NCBI RefSeq assembly: GCF_004006175.1
Contig: NZ_CP033222.1
Coordinates: 1 to 64,000, forward strand
Direction of reading: 5' to 3'
DNA: 64,000 nt
From: Parasedimentitalea marina
Lineage (GTDB): Bacteria; Pseudomonadota; Alphaproteobacteria; Rhodobacterales; Rhodobacteraceae
Shown: positions 40,822-49,072 of the stretch, piece after piece
How positions within the stretch are numbered: the stretch's first letter is position 1
Layout: every line of letters begins with the position of its first letter
Made by a program: the position numbers and the translations under genes
The notes under the pieces: model-generated
Database searches by the model: none
Told to the model about the DNA's origin: nothing
Seen by the model: only the letters and a program-made list of their open reading frames with translations

Positions 40822-41880
40822 ATGAAATTCACACCCATTAAGGCCATCACCATCGCTACGGTGCTGCCGGCGTCGATGGCGATGGCAGACGGTTCCGCAT
40901 TGACGGTTTTTGACTGGTCCGGGTACGAGGATCCGGGCTTTTTCGGTGCTTACGTGACCAAGCATGAAGAGGCACCGTCTTATACGTTTTTCGGCAGCGT
41001 CGACGAGGCCTTTACCAAACTGCAATCCGGTTTTGACGCCGATCTGGCACATCCCTGCTCGGATGCCGTGCGCAAATGGCATGCAGCTGGCCTGCTGCAG
41101 CCGCTGGACACCAGCAAGCTAACAAACTGGGGTACGATGCTGCCCGAGGTCAAGAATGCGGACGGTGTCATGATCGACGACCAAGTCTGGATGATGCCTT
41201 TTGAATGGGGCAATACTGGCCTGATCTACCGTACTGACAAAATCACCGATGCGGCGGTGTCGTTGCAATTATTGGCGGATCCAGCCTATCAGGGCAAAGT
41301 GTCCATTCCGGACGGTGCATCCAGCTCTTATGCCTTGGCAAGCCTGGCAACGGGTAACGGGGCTGACTATACCAATCTGGATGATGCGCAGTTCCAGCAG
41401 GTCTCGGATTTTCTGCGAGAGGTACATAAGAATGTGCGCTTCTACTGGACCGATGCTGGCCAGTTGGATCAGGCCATGGCCTCGGGCGAGGTCGATATGG
41501 GCTGGGCCTGGAACCAATCCGAGCTGAACCTGATCTGGAACGAAGTCCCGGCCAAGATGATGCGTGACCCTGAAAAAGGTGTGGCCACTTGGGTCTGCGG
41601 ATATGTGCACTTGAAATCCTCGACCACACCTGTGGACCAGGTTTATGACCTGCTGAACGCTCTGTCTGAACCAGAAAGCGGCAAATACATCATCGAGAAC
41701 TGGGGCTACCCGCACGCCAACGCCGAAGCTTATCCGATTTCCGATCAGGCGCTGGTTAAGCAATACGGTTTTGACGATCCAAAGGCAGTGTTCGAAGGTA
41801 GCCTGTTCTTTGATGCCGTTGACCCGGCATTGGATGCCAAAATGCTGAAAGAGTTCGAGCGAATTAAGGCCGGTTTCTAA
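40822..41880 (+). CDS. ABC transporter substrate-binding protein (PotD-like)
   Basis: Periplasmic SBP family 1/PotD type. Signal peptide MKFTPIKAITIATVLPASMAMA. The mature protein starts DGSALTVFDWSGYEDPGFF, with the aromatic-rich first strand usual for polyamine and onium-compound binders. IDDQVWMMPFEWGNTGLIYRTDKI and GEVDMGWAWNQSELNLIW line the cleft. A GGGAGAAG ribosome-binding site precedes it. The nearby sox, TetR and MttB genes suggest a methylated amine or betaine-like ligand rather than polyamines, which is inference. Confidence 0.9.
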   Translation: MKFTPIKAITIATVLPASMAMADGSALTVFDWSGYEDPGFFGAYVTKHEEAPSYTFFGSVDEAFTKLQSGFDADLAHPCSDAVRKWHAAGLLQPLDTSKLTNWGTMLPEVKNADGVMIDDQVWMMPFEWGNTGLIYRTDKITDAAVSLQLLADPAYQGKVSIPDGASSSYALASLATGNGADYTNLDDAQFQQVSDFLREVHKNVRFYWTDAGQLDQAMASGEVDMGWAWNQSELNLIWNEVPAKMMRDPEKGVATWVCGYVHLKSSTTPVDQVYDLLNALSEPESGKYIIENWGYPHANAEAYPISDQALVKQYGFDDPKAVFEGSLFFDAVDPALDAKMLKEFERIKAGF

Positions 41881-41988
41881 ATTGGCCGCCATCAGCGCCT
41901 ATGTGCAAATGTGACAATAAACCTCAAGCTTGTGTGCTGGCCAATGAAAGGAAATTGCAGCCCAGTGCACAAACTTGCGACTGAACTG

Positions 41989-42612
41989 TCAAACGCGGGC
42001 TGATCCTTTGGCTATCATATAGCACTCCAGCCAATCCCAGCACATGTCTTGAATGCTGTCTTTGTCGACCACATTGGGGTTCAGGCATCTCTCGAACCAG
42101 ACGCCTTCCAGAAACACCAACAGGAAGGTTGCAAACGGTTTGGGATCAATCGAAATCTCGCGTTCTTCCACGAGGTCCCCAACAAGCTGCTCAAAGGCAG
42201 CTTGCTGGTGTTTAAATGTAGTCTCAAACGCGGTTTTAAGCGAAGGAATGGTCTGTGAGAGGCTCCAGAAACCTGTGTAGGTACCAATTGTACCAGCCTC
42301 GGACCATTTAGTCGAAAAATACAGCGCAAATAGCTTTTTTAGCCGGTCTTCGGCAGAGATATCTGTGTCGCTGATAACTGCATGAATTTCGGCAATGTAT
42401 TGCTGCGCCATCTCTTGGTAGGCTTCGATGAACAAGCTGTCCTTGCCGCTGAAGTAATGAGTGAGCAGACCGGGCGACACATTCAAGTCCTTGCAAATCT
42501 CCCGCACGCCGGCCCCCTGAGCGCCGTATTTTGACAGGGAATCTCTGGCCGCTTGCAGCAGCAACTGGCGTCGGTCCGCAGGATTGAGACGCTGCTTTTT
42601 TTCCTTGGCCAT
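41989..42612 (-). CDS. TetR/AcrR family regulator (BetI-like)
   Basis: 207 residues. Helix-turn-helix GAQGAGVREICKDLNVSPGLLTHYFSGKDSLFIEAYQ, followed by an all-helical ligand domain (GTIGTYTGFWSLSQTIPSLKTAF, EGVWFERCLNPN) resembling BetI, the choline-responsive repressor of betaine synthesis. The start at 42612 (MAKEKKQRL) was chosen because the 34 upstream codons have atypical sequence. It sits between the PotD-like gene (convergent) and soxG copy 2. Confidence 0.87.
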   Translation of the reverse strand: MAKEKKQRLNPADRRQLLLQAARDSLSKYGAQGAGVREICKDLNVSPGLLTHYFSGKDSLFIEAYQEMAQQYIAEIHAVISDTDISAEDRLKKLFALYFSTKWSEAGTIGTYTGFWSLSQTIPSLKTAFETTFKHQQAAFEQLVGDLVEEREISIDPKPFATFLLVFLEGVWFERCLNPNVVDKDSIQDMCWDWLECYMIAKGSARV

Positions 42613-42761
42613 AGTGGATTGGTCCCTGCCTGTGTTTGCCTGGATGGATACTGTTACAACAGTTGACTGGGGATGCAATCGGCAGTCCTGAATTACAGGG
42701 CAGGCGTCATTCAAACGGGTCTATTGCTATTCGGGGCGAAGCTAAAACAAAGTATCGGATT

Positions 42762-43391
42762 TTAACTTGAGGCTGGGTGTCTACCAGGGGGCATAATAGT
42801 CACCGACATGCCAATGTCAGCGGCAGACATGGCGAGCCATTCCCAGAAACTTGCAGCGTGGCTTGCTGGGACCAAGAGATCAAAGGCTGTCGGGGATTTT
42901 CGATGCAGGTGCACCCGCGTGTGCGCCATCAAAGTGACGGCGCATTGGCCCGTCTCAAGACCGTCCAGATCCAGTACACATCCCTTGGCTATCAACGTTC
43001 GGGCGTCCTGTCCGTCAATGCCCAGGCAAAGAAAACCGTCATTGGCGTTGCTTACTGCGGCAATACCATCCAGTGCCAGCATCAGCTCTTGTTCGCGTTC
43101 AGCTTTGTCTTGTCCAGCAATCAGGAACCAACAGTTCTTTCCCGCCCAGGCCAGACAGGAACCAACAGTTTCGTCAAAGCATCCCGGCGCGGGCAGAGCA
43201 GTAAACCCGAAACCAGACAATGCCTGTTCGACGGCTTGTCGACATGCCCCAAACGGCATAATCCGAATTACGGCCCTACCAGTGAGGATCCTGACAGAAA
43301 CGCCTGCCGTGTTGGCCGGAGAGGCCGCCGTCGCGAAATTAATGCCGTCGAGACAGTATAGGGGATGGGCCTTAGCTGCGCACACGTTCAT
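42762..43391 (-). CDS. soxG: Sarcosine oxidase gamma subunit, copy 2
   Basis: About 209 residues, divergent from copy 1 but with the same plan: GVSVRILTGRAVIRIMPFG, LCLGIDGQDARTLIAKGCVLDLDGLETGQCAVTLMAHTRVHLHRK and SFWEWLAMSAADIG. The start overlaps the soxA stop. ATG 43391, ATG 43403 and GTG 43385 are all in frame; GTG 43385 has the best-placed GGAG. It is last in the reversed soxBDAG operon. Confidence 0.85.
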   Translation of the reverse strand: MNVCAAKAHPLYCLDGINFATAASPANTAGVSVRILTGRAVIRIMPFGACRQAVEQALSGFGFTALPAPGCFDETVGSCLAWAGKNCWFLIAGQDKAEREQELMLALDGIAAVSNANDGFLCLGIDGQDARTLIAKGCVLDLDGLETGQCAVTLMAHTRVHLHRKSPTAFDLLVPASHAASFWEWLAMSAADIGMSVTIMPPGRHPASS

Positions 43392-46272
43392 TCTCCGGGT
43401 CATAAAAGTGATGGGACACGATTTCGGCTGGAACCGGCTTTTCTTTGTGCAATGGATCTACAATCTCAACGATCTCACCCAGCCGTTCGCGCCCATTGCT
43501 TACCAGTGCGATGCCGATGTATCGCTCTAATGTTGGGCTCCATGCGGCCGAAGTGACATAGCCAAGATCATTTTGTGGTGCCAAAGCGGCACCCTTGGGG
43601 ATCACATGGACCCCTTGCCGAAACCCCATTGAAGGATCCAGTGGTTTAAGTCCTACCACCACCTCCCGATTTGGGTCGGTCAGACCGGGACGATTGCTCA
43701 GCGCGCGACCGACATAGTCTTTTTTAGTCGACATCATCGTGCCAAGACCCAGATCGTTTGCGGTGGTGAATTTGTTCAGCTCCGAGCTAACATGACCCTT
43801 TTCAATGCGCAGTACGTCAAGCGCCTCGACGCCATAGGGGGAGATGCCAAACTCCTGCCCCTCCTGCTCCAGCGCTTCGGCCAGGGTGCGGCCAAACCGG
43901 GAGGGCACATATATTTCATAGGCCAGTTCGCCCGAGAAACTGATCCGGAACAACCGGGCTGGAATGCCACCCAAAACGGTACAGGTGCGCGCAGCCAGGA
44001 AGGGCAAAGCGTCATTGCCGGTGTCCATCTCATCAACAATCCGCGACAGGACATCCCGTGCATGGGGGCCGGCCAGGGCAATGCCCGCCCAGTCCTCGCC
44101 CACATCGGCAAAAACAAGGTCCAACTCGGGCCACAGAACCTGATGGCAGTATTCCAGATGGCTCAGCACGCTTTCTAATTCTGCCGAGGTGGTGGTGACA
44201 AAGAAATGGGTTTCAGCCAATCGCGAAACCGTGCCGTCGTCCATGACAATCCCGTCTTCACGCAGCATCAACCCATAGCGGGACTTGCCCACCGGCAGTT
44301 TGGCAAAGCCGTTGCTATAGACCTTGTTCAGAAATTCAGCGGCATCGGGGCCTTGCAGATCGATCTTACCAAGTGTCGATACATCGCAAAATCCGACAGC
44401 ATTGCGCACCGCCAGAACTTCGCGGTTGATCGCCTGCTGCATGGTTTCGCCGGGTTGCGGAAAGTACTGACTGCGGTGCCACAGACCGGATTCGATGAAC
44501 ACACCGTCTTTGTTTTCGACCCAGCCATGTAAAGGCGTGCGCAAGATCGGTCGCCAGTGTTTGCCACGCGAGCGCCCGGCTAGCACACCAAGGCTGACGG
44601 GACGGTACGGCGGCCGAAACCCGGTTGTGCCAACTTGCCCCATCGGCTTGTCCAGCGCCTTTGACATTGCGGCAATGCCGTGAACGTTCGAGGTCTTGCC
44701 CTGATCTGTCGCCATACCCATGGTCGTGTAGCGCTTCACATGTTCGACCGAGCGATAGCCCTCTCGCGTGGCCAGCGCGATATCCGACTCGGTGACATCA
44801 TGTTGCAGATCGACGAATTTCTTTGACCTCCCCGAGGTCGACTCGAAATAGGCAAAATTCTGGGTGCGCTCTTCAGCAGCCTCTAGAACTGAAGTATACA
44901 CCGTCAAGACATCCGGACTGTTGGCCGCAATACGCTGCGCGGCAATCTGACCTGTCAGGTCGGCATGCATGCGACAGTCATCTCTGTGTTCAAGCCCGGC
45001 AAGGCTGCCGGTGCACAGGAAATCATCGCCCGCCATATGCTGCGGCAGGAAGGCTTGCAACTGCTCGCTCCAGCGCGGTTTCTGGCCACGTTGTGCCAGC
45101 AGTTGCACCGCCGGATTCCAGCCGCCAGACACACAGACAAGATCGCAGGGTAACTTGCGGGTGCTGCCATCAGGCCCGCGCAGTGTCACGGCCTTGACGC
45201 GCGTGCGCCCATGAACGGTCACGATCTCTTCGCCCTTGCGCGCATCCACTGTAGCGGCAAGTTCAATCCCAGCCTGCCGCAGCAACCTGGGTAGCCCATC
45301 TGTGCTATTGTTTGTCGTGAAAATGACCGCACGTTTGCCAGCACGCACGCCAAAGTCGCGTATGTACCGCTCCACCGCAGAGGCAAGCATGACACCGGGT
45401 TTGTCGTTGTTGCCAAAGATCAACGATCGTTCATGCGCCCCTGTTGCCAGCACAATCTGCTTGGCCACAATTTTCCACAGACGTTGACGCGGTTGGTAGG
45501 TTTCTGACGTCTTTAAATGATCCGAGACCTGCTCAACCGCGCCAAAGGTCATGCTGTCGTACCAGCCAAACACCATGGTGCGGGTAAGGATCTGGACATT
45601 CTCCATGGCTTGCAGTGCTGTGATGGCTTGCTGGAGCCCGTCGTCGTCATGGCCGCCAAGATGGGCGTGTTCCTCGATCAGCGTCACGCGCGCGCCAGTC
45701 TGGGCGGCAGACCGGGCGGCCTCAATCCCGGCAATGCCACCACCAACAACCATGATGTCGCAATGATGAAAAGTCTTCTCATAGCTTGCCGGGTCGATCT
45801 CACCCGACAGGCGGCCCATACCGGCCGCACGACGGATTATCGGTTCATACACCCGGGTCCAGAATTTGGCGGGCCATTTGAACGTTTTGTAATAGAAACC
45901 CGCTGCAAAGAAAGGCGCAAACAGTTGGTTGACAGACAGCAGATCAAATCGCAGTGACGGCCAGCGGTTCTGGCTATGGGCCTCTAGCCCGTCATAGAGT
46001 TCGACCATGGTGGCGGCGATATTCGGCTCTTGCCGTGCCCCACTGTGCAGCTGGACAAGGGCGTTTGGTTCATGCGGATCGCAGGTGAACACCCCGCGCG
46101 GGCGATGGTATTTAAAGCTGCGTGCAACAAGGGTGACACCGTTTGCCAACAGGGCCGAGGCCAGAGTGTCGCCTTCATAACCGGTGTAGGTTTTGCCGTC
46201 GAAAGTGAAGCTAACAGGCCGAGCCCTGTTAATGCGGTCGCCGCCTGTTGAGCGATTTCTCTGGCGGCTCAT
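43372..46272 (-). CDS. soxA: Sarcosine oxidase alpha subunit, copy 2
   Basis: 966 residues with the same domains as copy 1: GYEGDTLASALLANGVTLVAR and FKYHRPRGV (N-terminal domain), NAD-binding DIMVVGGGIAGIEAARSA, and a C-terminal GcvT-like folate domain (VGFCDVSTLGKIDLQGPDAAEFLNKVY ... SFSGELAYEIYVPS). Several loops differ from copy 1, so this is an old paralogue or separately acquired operon rather than a recent duplication. It overlaps soxD as ATGA. Confidence 0.94.
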   Translation of the reverse strand: MSRQRNRSTGGDRINRARPVSFTFDGKTYTGYEGDTLASALLANGVTLVARSFKYHRPRGVFTCDPHEPNALVQLHSGARQEPNIAATMVELYDGLEAHSQNRWPSLRFDLLSVNQLFAPFFAAGFYYKTFKWPAKFWTRVYEPIIRRAAGMGRLSGEIDPASYEKTFHHCDIMVVGGGIAGIEAARSAAQTGARVTLIEEHAHLGGHDDDGLQQAITALQAMENVQILTRTMVFGWYDSMTFGAVEQVSDHLKTSETYQPRQRLWKIVAKQIVLATGAHERSLIFGNNDKPGVMLASAVERYIRDFGVRAGKRAVIFTTNNSTDGLPRLLRQAGIELAATVDARKGEEIVTVHGRTRVKAVTLRGPDGSTRKLPCDLVCVSGGWNPAVQLLAQRGQKPRWSEQLQAFLPQHMAGDDFLCTGSLAGLEHRDDCRMHADLTGQIAAQRIAANSPDVLTVYTSVLEAAEERTQNFAYFESTSGRSKKFVDLQHDVTESDIALATREGYRSVEHVKRYTTMGMATDQGKTSNVHGIAAMSKALDKPMGQVGTTGFRPPYRPVSLGVLAGRSRGKHWRPILRTPLHGWVENKDGVFIESGLWHRSQYFPQPGETMQQAINREVLAVRNAVGFCDVSTLGKIDLQGPDAAEFLNKVYSNGFAKLPVGKSRYGLMLREDGIVMDDGTVSRLAETHFFVTTTSAELESVLSHLEYCHQVLWPELDLVFADVGEDWAGIALAGPHARDVLSRIVDEMDTGNDALPFLAARTCTVLGGIPARLFRISFSGELAYEIYVPSRFGRTLAEALEQEGQEFGISPYGVEALDVLRIEKGHVSSELNKFTTANDLGLGTMMSTKKDYVGRALSNRPGLTDPNREVVVGLKPLDPSMGFRQGVHVIPKGAALAPQNDLGYVTSAAWSPTLERYIGIALVSNGRERLGEIVEIVDPLHKEKPVPAEIVSHHFYDPENERVRS

Positions 46273-46538
46273 GTTTGGGCATCCTGGGTTGGGCGGGTTT
46301 CGCTCACTTGGGTGATCTCATGGGTAACGGTGTTGCGTTCGACGATTAGCCAGCTGCCGCAGCCCTGCGCGTGGCGCCAATGTTCGCGATGGATGCCTTT
46401 GGGATTGTCACGCAGATAGACATACTCCACCCACTGCTCCATCGGCGCCTCCTTATCAGGCCGCGTGACCGTGGCGTCACCGCGATAGATAAATTCGTCC
46501 AGAGGGCGTTCACCGCAAAGGGGACAGGAAATTCGCAT
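46269..46538 (-). CDS. soxD: Sarcosine oxidase delta subunit, copy 2
   Basis: 89 residues. Zinc ligands lie in ISCPLCGERPLDEFIYRGDA and HWRHAQGCGSWLIVERN. It lies 15 bp after soxB copy 2 and overlaps soxA. Compared with copy 1 it has a longer C-terminal tail (TQVSETRPTQDAQT). Confidence 0.92.
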   Translation of the reverse strand: MRISCPLCGERPLDEFIYRGDATVTRPDKEAPMEQWVEYVYLRDNPKGIHREHWRHAQGCGSWLIVERNTVTHEITQVSETRPTQDAQT

Positions 46539-46553
46539 TATAGTCAGCCCTCG

Positions 46554-47807
46554 TTAGTGATGGTTGGGGAAGGGGCCACCACCGGTGGCGTCCACTGGGC
46601 GGCCCTGTGCAAAGCGGTCCAGATGGAACGGCGCATTGAAGTCATGCGGCGCATCATTTGCCACGGTGTGGGCAAAACACCAGGCCGCGCCAGGGATCGC
46701 TTTGAATCCGGTATAGTTCCAGCCACCACTGAGATAGAGACCCTCGATCGGGGTTTTGCAGATCAAGGGTGACCCGTCCATGGTCATATCGACAACACCG
46801 GCCCAATGCCGCAACAGGCGCACCCGGCCCAGCGTCGGCAAGAACATCATCATGGCTTCGGCGACGTCTTCGACGATTGGCAAATTGCCACGCTGCGCAA
46901 AACTGTTGTAGCCGTCGACCATACCGCCAAAGACCAATCCGCCCTTGTCCGACTGACTGACGTAAAGGTGCCCAACGCCAAATGTTGCTACCGTGTTGAT
47001 ACAGGGTTTCACGGCCTCGGATACAAAGGCCTGCAGTTTGTGGCTTTCCACCGGGAGCTTGATCCCGGCCATGTCCATCACTTGACTGGTGTGACCTGCC
47101 ACAGCAACGGCAACCTTGCCCGCACCAATTCGACCCCGGCTTGTCTCGACCCCCGTGGCCTCGCCGTTGGGACCGCGACTAATACCGGTGACTTCGCAGT
47201 TTTGAATAATATCGACACCCATCTGATCGGCGCCGCGCGCGTAGCCCCAGACCACCGCGTCATGACGTGCATTCCCGGCCCGAGGTTGCAACAAACCACC
47301 CAGGACGGGAAAACGGCCGTTGTTTTCATCAACCATCGGCATCATCTCAAGCACTTGTTGCCGGTCTAGCATCTCGGCATCGACACCATTTACGATCATC
47401 GCATTGCCCCGGCGCACCGCCTCGTCGCGCTGACCGTCCGTGTGGAAAATGTCCAACACGCCACGTTGGGAGAACATGACGTTGTAGTTCAGATCTTCGC
47501 TTAGCCCCTCCCACAGTTTGAGAGACCATTCCAGCAGAGGAATTTCGCTGTTCAGCAAATAGTTAGAGCGCACGATAGTGGTGTTGCGACCAACATTTCC
47601 GCTGCCTATCCAACCTTTTTCGACAACTGCCACATTGGTTATGCCGTGGTTTTTGGCCAGGTAATATGCGGTGGCCAGACCATGACCACCACCACCTATG
47701 ATTACCACGTCATAGTGCTTCTTTGGTGCTGGATGGCGAAAGGCCTCGGGCCAGCCCTTGTGACCTTGCAGCGCCTGCTTCACCAAGGAAGTGATCGAGT
47801 ATTTCAT
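46554..47807 (-). CDS. soxB: Sarcosine oxidase beta subunit, copy 2
   Basis: 417 residues, colinear with copy 1. FAD site VVIIGGGGHGLATAYYLA, FMN-histidine region NARHDAVVWGYARGAD and C-terminal GGWNYTGFKAIPGAAW. The ATG at 47807 (MKYSITSL) was chosen because the 32 codons upstream are not conserved with copy 1 and run into the divergent promoter region. It heads the reversed operon opposite a LysR gene. Confidence 0.93.
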   Translation of the reverse strand: MKYSITSLVKQALQGHKGWPEAFRHPAPKKHYDVVIIGGGGHGLATAYYLAKNHGITNVAVVEKGWIGSGNVGRNTTIVRSNYLLNSEIPLLEWSLKLWEGLSEDLNYNVMFSQRGVLDIFHTDGQRDEAVRRGNAMIVNGVDAEMLDRQQVLEMMPMVDENNGRFPVLGGLLQPRAGNARHDAVVWGYARGADQMGVDIIQNCEVTGISRGPNGEATGVETSRGRIGAGKVAVAVAGHTSQVMDMAGIKLPVESHKLQAFVSEAVKPCINTVATFGVGHLYVSQSDKGGLVFGGMVDGYNSFAQRGNLPIVEDVAEAMMMFLPTLGRVRLLRHWAGVVDMTMDGSPLICKTPIEGLYLSGGWNYTGFKAIPGAAWCFAHTVANDAPHDFNAPFHLDRFAQGRPVDATGGGPFPNHH

Positions 47808-47932
47808 TGTCACCGATGCTGTTGGAGGCCAAGTTGGATAAATGCTTCTGTGGTTGGATTTTGCCGCAATCACCGGGATTTCAGACAGGGCAAAAAATTT
47901 CACCAGTGACTAAATAAAATCAAAGGTTGAGG

Positions 47933-47952
47933 CCGTGCAGGTTTCCGTGCAG
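47933..47952. repeat. Tandem direct repeat in the lysR-soxB2 divergent region
   Basis: CCGTGCAG occurs twice with a 12-bp period (47933-47940 and 47945-47952), 34 bp upstream of the LysR start and 126 bp upstream of soxB copy 2. A repeat of about one helical turn between divergent genes is a plausible binding site for the LysR-type protein or another regulator. Confidence 0.4.
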
Positions 47953-47985
47953 TTTAAGTAAATTCAATTCTTACGGTTTAAGTTC

Positions 47986-48900
47986 ATGAAAAGACGGCTA
48001 CCCCCGTTTGCGGCGATCAAGGCTTTTGAGGCGGCCGCTTCCCATTGCAATTTTCAGTTGGCCGCCAAAGAATTGGGTATATCGGCTTCGGCTGTCAGCC
48101 ATCAGATCAAGGCACTTGAAGACTTTATCGGAATGGCTTTGTTCATCCGTCGCAACAATCGGCTGATTTTGCGTGAGGAAGGCAAGGCCTACTATGATCA
48201 GCTTTGTGTTGCGCTGGATGGGATCGAAAGTGCCACAGAGGGCATTATGCGATCTTCCGGTCGATCCCAGATTACGGTGAATTTGTTTCCCTCGTTGGCC
48301 GATGTCTGGTTAATTCCGCGCCTTGGGGATTTTTATCAGAAACATCGTGATATTGATATCAAACTCAGCACATCAGACCTGATCGGCGACACCCTGAACA
48401 GAGAAGCTGATTTTGCTTTGGTATACCTTTCCGAAGATGATTTGCCAGAAGGTGCGGTTGTCTTATTTGCCGATGAAATTCTTCCGGCCGCTGCCCCGGA
48501 TTATCTTGCGGAACACAAGGCGGTAAAATCACCGCGGAGTCTGCTTGAGCACCCGTTGATCACGAGCTTGTCCGAGGAAGACGAATGGAACTATTGGTTC
48601 GCCAAACACGGCATTCATGACACGCAACAGGCCCATTACTTGGATCTGGATATGTGCTCTAGCTGCCTGAAGGCAGCCAAAGAACGTATGGGGATCACCA
48701 TGGGACGCAGGCCTTATCTGGATGACGATCTGGTTTCCGGCAAACTTGTGGCGCCGCTGCACAGGAAAATTTCCACTGGGTTTTGCCTTGCTCTGGTGAC
48801 CACACCGCGAGGGCGGGACCTTCCCTATGGTCCGCGCTTTTGCAACTGGCTGATCGAAGCAAGCCTGGAATCCGAAACTATCTGGTCTGAATTCACTTAG
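47986..48900 (+). CDS. LysR family transcriptional regulator (GcvA-like)
   Basis: 304 residues. The N-terminal HTH is PPFAAIKAFEAAASHCNFQLAAKELGISASAVSHQIKALEDFIGMALFIRR, the GcvA subgroup pattern, and a type 2 periplasmic-binding-like effector domain follows. GcvA relatives often control glycine and C1 metabolism. It is transcribed divergently from soxBDAG copy 2, so it probably activates that operon and represses itself. The effector is unknown. Confidence 0.9.
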   Translation: MKRRLPPFAAIKAFEAAASHCNFQLAAKELGISASAVSHQIKALEDFIGMALFIRRNNRLILREEGKAYYDQLCVALDGIESATEGIMRSSGRSQITVNLFPSLADVWLIPRLGDFYQKHRDIDIKLSTSDLIGDTLNREADFALVYLSEDDLPEGAVVLFADEILPAAAPDYLAEHKAVKSPRSLLEHPLITSLSEEDEWNYWFAKHGIHDTQQAHYLDLDMCSSCLKAAKERMGITMGRRPYLDDDLVSGKLVAPLHRKISTGFCLALVTTPRGRDLPYGPRFCNWLIEASLESETIWSEFT

Positions 48901-49027
48901 GTCCAAGCCGGCAACTGTGCACCGGGATGAAACCGCACTTATGATCCGCATATTGGTAATACGAGTGTCGCCGATGCATGGAAACATGTTGCGTCGGTGA
49001 CGTCTTCGTGCTTCTCTCCTGAGTAAT

Positions 49028-49041
49028 TGTACAGCTGTACA
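49028..49041. promoter_or_regulatory. Perfect 14-bp palindrome upstream of the MttB-family gene
   Basis: TGTACAGCTGTACA, centred 38 bp before the start codon, with a ribosome-binding site GGGAGGA downstream. The GT...AC spacing resembles GntR-type (FadR subgroup) operators. No GntR gene is in the window, so the protein is unidentified. Confidence 0.5.
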
Positions 49042-49072
49042 GTAATGTAGAGCTGCCAGTAGGGAGGACATC

